A stretch of DNA of 64,000 nt from Globodera rostochiensis (lineage: Eukaryota > Nematoda > Chromadorea > Rhabditida > Heteroderidae), in contig JAEVLN010000003.1 of the NCBI GenBank assembly GCA_018350325.1, positions 1,969,214-2,033,213 of the forward strand. The letters run 5' to 3'. The notes under the pieces were generated by a model. It did no database searches. It was not told the DNA's origin and saw only the letters and a program-made list of their open reading frames with translations. Position numbers and translations under genes: made by a program. Within the stretch, counting starts at the first letter, position 1. The number at the start of each line of letters is the position of its first letter. Shown piece by piece: positions 32,488 to 42,997 of the stretch.

Positions 32488-35400
32488 GGCACATAATTTC
32501 CAAAATGCCTTCAGCTGATGGGCCCTCTCCGAGACGCAAACCACCGCCGTACAGACGGCTTGTATGGCCGGCACAGTTTGGGCCTGGAGGGATAATTGTG
32601 CTAAAGCATTTTTGCTCTTCTGTTGGCTGACCTTTGCTTTGGCCACTTTTGCAGTGGCCAAACATTCGTTGAGCAATGAATCGATTCTGGCCGATTCGTG
32701 CTCCAAAAAGGCGCTCAACGGACGGTGCTGAATGATGGCATCGTCGCGGACGATCACTCGGACAATGCCAACCAAAGAATGGCCTTCGATGAATATCTGC
32801 GAAAATAGGCAAATCAATTCGGACGAATTCTGATCAAAATGTACGGACCATTTGAACTTTTTGAAAGGACAACTTCGGCTCTCTTTGGCTTTCTACCAGC
32901 GAGAAAAACTCCTCAATGCTTCTTGAAAGGGCCGAAGTGTGCGAGCAAATCTGGGGCTCGTACAAACGGAACAAATCCCTCTGATCGGCGCTTAGGGAAC
33001 GGGCAAGTTCGGCATTCACGCGCCTCTGATGCGATTGGTCGGGCGACGAAAGCGACGAACCGCCACCGGCGGGATGAAAGTCCTTTGGCGGAGAGAGTTT
33101 GTCCGACCAAAAGAATTAATTAAAGTTTTACCGCCAGCCGGCTCTGAACATCGTTGCCCGTTGCTTCGCTGAGCACCGACTGCAGGTCGTCCTCCTCCAT
33201 CACCACGTCCCCGTCGGAGTCGGCAGTCTTCGGATGGGACAACGACGACGATGACGTTACTCTTTGCGGCGATCGGTCCGGTGAATAGCGCTGCAGATGC
33301 TGATGGCCCCCCGCGCTGTCGACGCCTTTCTCTTCCACCGTCAAAATTGAACTGGTTGAACTTGTCGACTCCCCTCCGTCCATCACGTCGTTGGACAAAG
33401 CTGCAGCTGCTCCGTTCCGACTCCGCCACTGTTGCTCAGCCAACTCATCCGAGCGGTTTATCATTCCCTAAAATCATTATCGGTGGATCACAAATGCCGA
33501 TCAATCAATCACCTTCCCCAGCCATCCTTTGTTCCCTTGTTGATTTTCCGTCGATGAACCCTGGCCCGGGACTGGCAAAGTGTTGTTGTTGTTTTGTTCA
33601 TCTTCGATGGACTCGGATGAATAGTAGTTGAGAAGGGATGAGGTTGGTGAGGAGGTACGTGGGGGAAAAGGCGCCGGAGGGGGAGGCGGAGGATGAAGTG
33701 AGGCTTGGAAGGAAGTCGATGAGACGGCGGAAGAGGGCAGAAACACGGAAGTTGTCCCGGAAGCTGAGTCGCGCCAAACGGACAAGGAGTACACCCACTG
33801 GACCAACTTGTAGCAGTCTTTGGGCAGCTAAAGTCGGAAGTCGTCAGAGCGTTTCGGACAACTTTTGAGTAGGATTTAAGGTCCACTAATCCCCCGACAT
33901 TAATGAGTTGGTGCCAAGAACCCCTCAAGGCCTGGCAGGTGCGCGAGTATCTTTGCAACAGGTTTTTTAATTTGTAGGCACTCAGATGACTGCGCTCAGT
34001 TGGCTCCCGACCCGCTGATACTTTTTGGCTGCGACGTTTTGGGCGGATTTGTGGACCCTTTCTGCACATTTACTTGGGGCAATATGGCCACGAACTGATC
34101 CAACGCGTCGTTTCCCGTGTAACATCCGGCCGGCCGGGAAAGCGCCGAGAGGGACCAACCGGTGGCGTCCATCGATTGGCGTATTCTGAAAAATAAGAAA
34201 AAAACAATGCCACGCTTTCAAATACTTTTGGCACCTTTTCAGCATGGTAAGTGACGTTTTGACGGGACGGGCGAGCTGACGGAGTTGGTTCTGTTGCCGA
34301 AGGTCTCTCATATCCAGAGAGATGCGACCCAGAGAATCCACCAACTCGTCCAGCGCGAACTCGACAGTGTATCTGAGGCGGATAAAATTAAAAATACCCA
34401 AAAATTGCCCGCGGGGGAATACACAGTGTCCCGAATTGCGGCCAAATTGTGCCGAAGGATGTGCGACTGTCTCCAGCCCCCGTGTCCGATGCCCGCGGCG
34501 ACGAATTGACTCATTTTCAATGCGTTCATGTCCACGACCTTTGCACAGTCCGTCAGCTGGGAACAGAGGAAGCGCTTTCGCAGTTGGGCCTTTCCAAAGG
34601 ATTTGCGGCACTTTCAGACCAAACCGGACATCAAAGATCACCTCCGCTTCGACAGCGGCCACATTCGTGCCGCCGCCCTCTTCGCTGTCGGTCAAACTTC
34701 CGCCGTCCATTGCCTCGTCACTGTCGCTGTAATCGGGCGGCGGTCTTCAAAGGAAAAGAAGTGACAAATCGTTTCATTGGTCCAGTCCAAACCCATCGAA
34801 CGGTGTGTAAAAGTGTTGGACGGGGTTGTCGTTGAAGGTGACTCCCCGACGAACCTCCCCCCGTCCGGCCCCTCCCCGTCCGTCCTTTAGTCGACTCAGA
34901 AATTCGTTGAGCTCGGAGGTCACTCCTCTAATGCCATTCGGTTGCGGCTGTTGGGACGACGGACTGTTCGCCCGGGGGGTGCGATTGATGGAGTCCATGG
35001 ACTGGCTGAACCCGGGCTCCATCAAGGAGGAGGAGGGCAGAAGCTGATGGGCGGAAGTGCCAAGGGTTGGAGTAGCGGAGCCGGAAGAAACGGCGGAAGG
35101 ACGCTGGGCTGACGGCAGCAGGAAAGGATGGGAAGAAAGCTGCTCGGGCGAAGAAGTGGCCGAAGGGTCTGTTGCGAAGGACAGTATCGAATTGGCGGAG
35201 CCGGAGGGATGCAAATGCACAGGTTCCGCCCTGGCCATAAACACTTTCGTCCTAATGAATGGCGAGACGCCCTTATGTTTGTGCTGCTGCAGCGGTTGCT
35301 GAGCCGTTTTGGACACCTCCGAATCGCCTTTGTATTGTTGTGAGACGAATTCACTCGGGTCTAAAGCAGTCAAAATCAACATCACAACTCATTCACCTGT

Positions 35401-38122
35401 GCTGGAGAACACACACCGAACTGCTCCAAACTTCGGATGGCTTCCTCAACGGCGTCCACCTCTTCGGCCCTTTTCGGCACAAATTCCGTTAGCCTCAGTG
35501 ACGAAGTGACCAACGGAGGCGAATTTGTGACGGCGGGCGAAGAGCCGCTGCCGCAGCGCTTTCCCGACTTTCCCTCGCCACCAACGCGTCTTTCCCTTTC
35601 CGCTTCGCTTTCCTCCTCCGCCTCACTTCCGCTGCTGCGGTGAGAGCGAACGCAGGACGGCATCGTCAGCAGAGAGGACGAGCCGGAGGAGGAGGAGCCC
35701 CCGGGGGAAGAAGTGCCCGTCTTCTTTGCCGGACGGAATCGGAGAAGACTTTGTCGGATGGAGGACAGACTCGGCGATTTGGACCGATTTTGGGTGGCGG
35801 ACGAAGACGAAGAGCAGGAGATGGAGCCGGACAGACTACTCTGGTCTCCGAAATCGACGGACGAAGAGGGAGGACAACCTTCCCTGTTCATCTTCAGGTC
35901 GTCCTGCTCCTTCACTCCCTCCTCCCCATTTTTATGGCTGCTCAAAATGACAATTGCAGGCTCCGAATCTCTGCGAAGCAATGGCTGTTGTTGGTGTTGA
36001 GGTAGGGAGAATGTTGTGAGAGTACGACGAAGGAGGGGCGACAGGGAAGAGCCCCCGTTGACATGATGGTGATGATTGTTGTGATTGTTGGTGGTGGTGG
36101 ATGAGGATGGATGATTGTTGTGATTGTTGGTGGTGGTGGATGAGGATGGATGATTGTTGTGATTGTTGGTGGATGAGGATGGATGATTGTTGTGATTGTT
36201 GGTGGATGAGGAAGGATGATTGTTGGTGGATGAGGATGGATGATGATTGTGATTGTTGGTGGTGGTGGATGAGGATGGATGATTGTTGTGATTGTTGGTG
36301 GTGGTGGATGAGGATGGATGATTGTTGTGATTGTTGGTGGTGGTGGATGAGGAGGATTTGGTGGATGAGGATGAAGATGGACGATGATGGTGGTTGTGAT
36401 GGTTGGGGGATGAAAACGGATGATTAAGGGTGGTGGAGGAAGAGGGATGGTTGGCGGGTCGGTGGGAGGCGGTGAAGGACGTCGACATCGGCGGCTTTGG
36501 TGGAGGAAGCGGGTGGGGAGGGGGAGGCTTCTCATCGATAGGACTTAAAAGGCGATTAGACTGGCCAAATCGATTGATTATCCAACCTGCCGATCATTCT
36601 CGACTGGGACAAATTGCGCACAAACAGCGAAGGAGTCGAAGTGGCGTTGCTGAGTGCCGTTCCTCGCTTGAAAGGGATCGCCGAATAGGGCTCCGGGGAC
36701 ATGGCACCGCCCTGCTCCGCCTCTTCCCGCTTCAAAACATCACCCGGCACGCTTTTGTCCAATTTCGTCGATGGCACGTCGGTTGTTGATGGAGTGATTG
36801 GAATTGTGTAGACGGTGATCGTTGACCCGCACATTGGTGCCCTGCTGAGCGGCGGCGGAGTGCTGGTGCTTATCCGCTCCCCGAGGGACAGCTTCCGCCC
36901 CTCGACGGCACTCCCCGCTGATGCCGCAGCGTCTTCCGCCCTCCGCTGCTGAGGCTTCTGTTGTTCACGCTCGGAAATTCGACGAGCTTGTTGAGGAGTC
37001 CAGAACAGAGAGGAGAAGTGCCGACGGAGTTCCGGAGAACGAAGTTGTGCCGGACGAAGGCGTTGGTGGTGGAGGGAGTTCGAACTAAAGCATTGTCAGT
37101 TGGTGGGGGAAGAGGGAATGGGAAAAAAGTGATCGGTGATCGGAGAAAGGGCATTTTTTGATCAGTGAGAAACAATTTAACCCTCATATGCATATGTATA
37201 CGCCCACTTTTCGTGGTTTTGGAAGTCTCGAGAAACGTTTGATGAAGCGGAAGATGAGGAAGGCGTTGTTGGCGTTGAAGTTGTTGAAGGGGTGGACGAG
37301 TTCATGACGAATTGGTCGTTCTCCGACGGTGAACGGTTTCTTCCGTCCGATGATGCGAAGGGAGAGGAGACAAAAGTGGCGGGCGTTGAAGAGAAAAAGC
37401 CTTCCTCCTTGGGCTGAAAGGGACGGACGGATGAAAGAGTTGGGGGGGGGGAGGCTTTACAAATTAAGGATAAAAACAAAAAAGGAAGAATAAAGGATAA
37501 AGGATTTGATTAGAAGGAAGAAGTTCAACCGGGAGAAGAGGCTGAAACAAATTGCATGAGGGGGGCTGGTTGGGGGGCATTGGTGGCGAACCAATTCATT
37601 CGACCAATTCCGCCCTTACACTTTGGTTGAATGTAATGAATGCGTCGTATCCGCTACTTGAGCACTTTTTCCGTGGTAAGTGATCGGAGTGGGGGGCAAA
37701 TTGATCGATCTGAGATTTTGGGGAATGCGAAGGACGGAACGAACGCTGCGCTAAAGTGCTGAGAATGGAGGGGGGACTCAATTTGAAACCACACCGACTG
37801 CCCCCCCCCCAATAATGAAATATTGACCTTTACCGGGCTCCCCCCCCCCCTCCACTCACTTTCTCTTCGTCCTCCTCCCCTTCCAACAGTCTGATCGGAA
37901 TGTGCCTGACGACACCCCCGGCGCCGTTTTGCTGATGGCTGTCCCTCTCCACCAAGCCGTCCATCCCTTTAAAAATCGCTTAATTAATAAACAATCGATC
38001 AAGACTCCTTTCTCACTGTCTGGGAACATCATCGGAGGCATTTTGTCGCGAAGGAAAGCCGAGCTGAAGAATGGGCCCGAGTCGTACATTTGGAAGAGTT
38101 CGCCGACCCTTTGAGGAAGCGC
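32476..38122 (-). CDS. CAS-family adhesion scaffold (p130Cas/NEDD9-like), divergent, first exon missing
   Basis: The N-terminal SH3 domain is split over 38122-38017 and 37966-37860 (213 nt, in frame): QMYDSGPFFSSAFLRDKM, then PDRMDGLVERDSH, then GGVVRHIPIRLLE, aligning with the ALYD ... ELSFRKGD ... LDGWW ... GIVPGNRLKIL pattern. Next come Ser/Thr-rich segments (37200-37420), a proline-rich possible SH3 ligand (PPPPHPLPPPKPP, about 36495-36535) and a long Ser/Asn/His-rich exon (36488-35382). A helical region resembling the Cas four-helix bundle follows at 34500-34080 (FALDELVDSLGRISLDMRDL; ATGWSLSALSR; DALDQFVAILPQ). The C-terminus (33030-32476) resembles the Cas FAT-like domain (SADQRDLFRLYEPQICSH, SIEEFFSLVESQ, ELICLFSQIFIEGH). 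Cas proteins link integrin/FAK/Src to Crk. Few YxxP motifs are visible. Start codon and several junctions unresolved. Confidence 0.62.
36060..36430 (-). repeat. Coding minisatellite (Asn/His/Ser/Thr-rich)
   Basis: Blocks of GATGATTGTTGTGATTGTTG and GTGGTGGTGGATGAGGATG on the plus strand alternate in about nine irregular copies. On the minus strand they read NNHNNHPSSSTTT-type repeats, uninterrupted within the CAS-like exon, so the array is probably translated. Copies with and without the GTGGTG triplets differ by whole codons. Confidence 0.8.
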
Positions 38123-38475
38123 CTGGAGGGGCGGGGGGCGTTAAGCAAAAGCATAAGGGGGGGAAGGGGGGGGGGGGAAGGGGGGGGGACGTTGGGCAAA
38201 AGCAATCGGGCGGAAGTTGTAATGAGGGGGATTAGTGTTAGCAAGGGAAGGACAAACATGGACAAAAAAGAGAAGGGAAGGGATTTTAAGAGACGTTTTG
38301 GGGGAACAAATGGAAGAGACTTACGCAGAAGGAATTGAAGAGAAACTTCAAGGAAATTGAAAGGATTGGGAGGGGGGAGGGGGGGAGGGGGGGGGGGGGG
38401 GGATTGGATGGGAGAAATGGGGGGGGGCGGGCGACGTTGGGTGGGTGGGGAGGGGGGAGAAAAGGGAGGGGGGGG

Positions 38476-38478
<3 letters not shown>

Positions 38479-38513
<35 letters not shown>
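38479..38513 (+). repeat. Thirty-five-base poly-G run
   Basis: Uninterrupted G, embedded in a longer G-rich tract (38370-38565) interrupted only by single A residues and a few AGAAAAG blocks. Confidence 0.8.
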
Positions 38514-38514
<1 letters not shown>

Positions 38515-39949
38515 GGGGGGAGAAAAGGGAGGGGGAGGGGGGGGGGGGGGGGGAGAGAGTGCATTCCGGCATTCATCCTTCCCGTTCATACCAAAATTGA
38601 CTTCGATCCATCCCCAAATTGCGGTTTCTCCTTATTTTGGCGCTGCTGCGCACTGCTCTTCCCCCCTCCCCCGAAAACCTTCCCATCGTTTCCCCATTAA
38701 CTTCCCCTCGCCCGCGTCAAGGTGGCGGGGATTGCGCTCTTTTTGGTGTGCGCGAAATGGGAAATAAAATGGCCTGAGGCAAAATGATACGGCCGATTTT
38801 TTGGGTGGGGAGGAAAGGTGAAGAGAATGAAAAGGGCGGCGAAATTGGGGGACGAAAATGGCATAATGCTGAATGAAGCCGCGCAATTTCGAGAGTTTTG
38901 GGGGAATTGAGGAGAAGACGAAATTAACAAAGGGGCGGGCGGGATTGATAAGTCGGGTTTTATGGGCAAGGTCAGAAACAGAGCTCTCGAGCTCTCTCGG
39001 GATCGGAATAAATCAAACGGCGGGGGGGGGGGGGGGAGGAGGAAATAACAAATGGAAAAGAGGGGGTGATTCGATTAGAGAAGGGGTGGAACTGATGGGA
39101 CAAAAAATGTTTATTATGGCGGAAAGAGGCGGGGGGAGGGGGGGGGGAAGGCAAAATGGGGGCAAAGGGTTTTGGAGCAAATTGTTTGTTTAAAAGGCCA
39201 ATTCGAATTGAAGGGGGGGGGGGCGGGGCAATTGGAGAGATTGCACCGATGTGCAAGGCAAAAGTGAGGGAATCGGAGGGAATTCATTGTCCAATTTTGG
39301 ACAGAAAAAGGGGCCGGGCCGGAAACGGAATAAAAATGGTGGGAGAGAAGACAAAAGACTCGGAAGAGAGGAGGAAGGAGGAACACAAATGATCGGAGGG
39401 GGGGGGGGGGAGATCGATCGGAGGGACTGACCGGTCCGGATGGATCTGCTGATACGGCCGGGGGGACTAACGAGGGGATAATGAGAAGCAAAGTGTTGGA
39501 TATGTATGCACAACATGTGCAGGAGTTCTGTTTTTGTTTTTTGCCGCCATTTGCTCACCTTCCTCCACTCCATCAGCGCCCCTTTATTCGTCCCGTCCCT
39601 TCCCGCCGCCGCCGCCGGCGCCGGTGTCCGTCCCCCGTCCTCCCCCTCCCCCTCCCCCCCGCCTCTCCTCCCGCTTCTGTGCCCATCAACCGTCATTTGT
39701 CGACGACATTTTGGCAGCTTTTCGCTTTATCTGGTTGAAGAAAACATTTAGAACAACAGCAAAAATATGAGTGTGGAAATTGGGTGGGCGATAATCGGCG
39801 ATATGTTTTTCTCTTTGTGGAAGGGGAATAAAGGGGGGGAGGGGAGGGGGTGTTTCCAGAAATTAATTCTTACGGGATAACAACATATCAATCTGAAAAG
39901 CTGATGAACCGATTGAGGGTTGGGTGGGTGGTCTAAGTGTCCTCCGTCC

Positions 39950-40322
39950 ACCCCTTTCCCCCCGAGGGGACTGTTTGGGTGGGTGCCGTCAACCCCCCTT
40001 CCCCCGAGGGGACTGTTTGGGTGGGTGCCGTCAACCCCCCTTCCCCCGAGGGGACTGTTTGGGTGGGTGCCGTCAACCCCCCTTCCCCCGAGGGGACTGT
40101 TTGGGTGGGTGCCGTCAACCCCCCTTCCCCCGAGGGGACTGTTTGGGTGGGTGCCGTCAACCCCCCTTCCCCCGAGGGGACTGTTTGGGTGGGTGCCGTC
40201 AACCCCCCTTCCCCCGAGGGGACTGTTTGGGTGGGTGCCGTCAACCCCCCTTCCCCCGAGGGGACTGTTTGGGTGGGTGTCGTCAACCCCCCCTCCCCAT
40301 TCCCCCATCCCCCGAGGGGACT
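39950..40322 (+). repeat. 42-bp minisatellite, eight regular copies plus a partial
   Basis: GAGGGGACTGTTTGGGTGGG recurs at exactly 42-base spacing from 39964 to 40258, with CCGTCAACCCCCCTTCCCCC between. The last copy (to about 40322) is altered. The unit is divisible by three, so the array is open in several frames on both strands. No splice sites or conserved flanks suggest it is translated. Confidence 0.9.
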
Positions 40323-40729
40323 GTTCTTTTCTTCCAACATCGGTGCTTCTTCGCCCATCTCGGAGGATTGTTACGGTTTGTTTTTGTGGTGATGGACGAT
40401 GGATTTGGTTGAGCAATTGCCGGGGGGGGGGGATTAATTGGAGCATTGAAAAGCCCAATTGGTTGTTGTGATCAGCAGGTTTTGGCCATATGGAAGTGAG
40501 GGAATAAATGATTATAAAGGGAAGGGATGGACGCGGTGATGGAAGGAGGCGGGCGATTTGTGCTGTGGGCAATAGTCGGGCAAAATGTGATGTGACGTGA
40601 TGTTTTGTTACTTTGATCGGAGAGTTTTTGTCAAAAGTTGCCGAATGGAAGTGATGGGGCAATGATATTGCGCGGGGGGGGGGAAGATTAATGGAAGAGA
40701 GGCCGAAACGAAACGAAATGGTAAAGTTG

Positions 40730-41010
40730 AAGGTGAACAGATCAAAGTGAAGATGAAGTTGAAGGTGAAGTTTGAACAGATCAAAGGAAGATGAAGTTGA
40801 AGGTGAAGTTTGAACAGATCAAAGTGAAGATGAAGTTGAAGGTGAAGTTTGAACAGATCAAAGGAAGATGAAGTTGAACAGATCAAAGTGAAGATGAAGT
40901 TGAAGTTGAACAGATCAAAGGAAGATGAAGTTGAAGGTGAAGTTGAACAGATCAAAGGAAGATGAAGTTGAAGGTGAAGTTGAACAGCAAAGTGAAGTTA
41001 AAGTTGAAAC
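40730..41010 (+). repeat. Purine-rich tandem repeat
   Basis: Repeats of GAAGATGAAGTTGAA and GGTGAAGTTTGAACAGATC with AAAGTG or AAAGG spacers; period about 38-40 bases at first, then shorter mixed units. No supported gene covers it. Confidence 0.8.
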
Positions 41011-42979
41011 AAAGGCCCCCGGGGGGGGGGGGACGAATTCCCAAAAGGACAAAGGGAGTGATAGGCACACGCTTAAAGGGAAGTGAACTCGCTGACCCCC
41101 CCCCCGCCCCGCTTAGTCCAACCTTTTTAATGCGTTAAGCGGTCAAATGAAATGAAGCCGACGAGACAACAAAAAAATGAAGGGGGGGGGGGGGGAGGGA
41201 ATAATTCTCCTAAAGGGAGGGAGTGGCCGAGGAAAGCGATAGGACGGCGGACACTTTGCCCATTCCCTGCCCCCCCCCACCTCAGCAGGTACATATCATT
41301 CTTCGGGTCTCGTCCCATTCTTCAATTCATTCTCCGCTTACTTCCATCCCATCATCTTTGTACAAACCGTCGTCTTGCTTTTTCATTCCCTCCGCTACGA
41401 TTCACGCTCCCCCCCATTCCATCATTTTTCATCTCCGTCCTTCCATACTTCCTCCCCCCCCCCTCCCCCCCCCCCCTCCCCCCCCCCCTACCCCCCCTCC
41501 TACCCCCCCCCCTCCCCCCCCTACCCCCCCCCCCCTACCCTCCGTATCATCCCATTTATTTTCAACCCATCATCGTCCATCCAATAAGCTTCCCCCCCCC
41601 CACCCTCCTCCTTCGATCCGATCAATTATCCCAATCAATCGATCGCCCCGCTCCTCGTCCTCGATGCTCCACTTCCATCCCCCCCCCGTTAGCTGACCTT
41701 CCCCTCCCGTCCATCCTATCCAGCCACTGTTCCGTCCATTCCTCAATCCCCCCCCCCCCCCCCGAATTCACCACATCGCCGTCCAACAGACCGCAAATCG
41801 TTTTCCCTGCTCTATTCACCCCTCCAAATCCCCCCCCCCCATTTTGATCGTCCGTCCTCCTCCCTCCCCTCATCTTCCGATTTCACACTGCTCTTCCCCC
41901 CCCTTCCCCCCCCCCCCCATTCTCCCCCATCCCTCCCCCAACACGACCACCTCCAAAGCGATCTCGCCGTAAATTCCCCTCCAATCCAAATCGCATTTTT
42001 TACTTTCATTCAGCAAACAAGCTTACTTCTCACTCACCGTCAGTCCATTCACTCATTCAGTGCACTCACTCCCCCCCCCCCCTCCCCGCCTCCTCCCAAA
42101 ACATCCTCATAATCCCTTCCATCCATCCAAATAGGAGTTTATTTCATTTTCATTTCATCTTTGTCCTTTGCTAATTTTCAAAAATTTTCAAATTGTTAAA
42201 TTTTGCCGGTTGCTCTCCTCACAATTTGGCACGTGAAGAGAGGGGTGTACCTAATTAATTGCCTCTACATAAAGTGAATTCGTGTCCTTTTCCTTTCCGT
42301 TTATCCGACCAATTCCCCTCCCCCCACCCCCCTCCCACCAAAAGACCACATCAGTCACATCGATCGTTTCCTCAATTTATTCTTTAAAGACTTTTCTGAA
42401 AAGTTGTTCAGTCCCCTCCCCCTCTTTGAGGATAAATGCTTGTAAAGCCGATAAAGTGAGCCCCATCACTCCAATCCCCCCCCCCTCCCCCACCCCCCCC
42501 TTTCCATCCCCTCCCATCATTTCATCTAAATAATAAGGCATATTGAGATGAAGAATGGAGCATAGAATCGATCTAAAAAGCTAATATCCCACCCATCCAA
42601 TCACAGTCATAAAAGCTGTGACCAGTCAGTTCCTCCAACAAACTCATCGAAACATCCCATCCACATCCGATGCATAAATCCATCCAACCAACCAACCCAT
42701 ATTCTCCTTCAATTTATCGCCCTCCCAATCGCGCCGCTTTGCTTTCGATACTTAAACAAAAGAAGCAGCAGAAGCAGAAGCAGAGGTTTTCCGTCAAGGA
42801 AACAGGATGAGCAGAAGAAGAACAAAGGCGGGGGGGGGGGGGGGGGGGGGGGAGTCCCCCCCCCCCCCCCATTCATTGCCCGTTCGTTCCTTGTCCCTCC
42901 CTCCCTCCTCATCTGACACATAATCCACCCACAAATGCCTTCTTTGGCTGTTGCTTCTTTCTCTCTGATCGCTTTATGC

Positions 42980-42992
42980 CTTTCCCTTCCAG
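42980..42992 (+). promoter_or_regulatory. Candidate trans-splice acceptor of the MPRIP-like gene
   Basis: CCTTTCCCTTCCAG-type acceptor ends at 42992, five bases before the ATG at 42998. Confidence 0.45.
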
Positions 42993-42997
42993 AGAGA

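Larger units (their letters stand above)
38123..42997. other. Gene-poor spacer rich in G/C homopolymers and minisatellites
   Basis: Should hold the missing first exon and promoter of the CAS-like gene and the promoter of the MPRIP-like gene. It contains G runs (longest 38479-38513, 35 bases), the 42-bp array at 39950-40322, the purine-rich array at 40730-41010 and a switch to C runs after 41090. The short frame starting at 39481 has no recognisable domain and no partner exon. Confidence 0.5.

Noticed and set aside
39481..39738. Arginine/proline-rich frame starting MRSKVLDMYAQHVQ
   Set aside because: No recognisable domain or second exon; most of it is a CG/CT-rich simple-sequence stretch.
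39748..40662. 304-codon minus-strand frame and several plus-strand frames over the 42-bp array
   Set aside because: No conserved domain, no splice context, and equivalent open frames on both strands; explained by the repeat period.
42935..42997. Signal-peptide-like leader making a small secreted cysteine protein
   Set aside because: A good acceptor (TTCCAG at 42992) sits before the ATG at 42998, and the following residues match the start of MPRIP.
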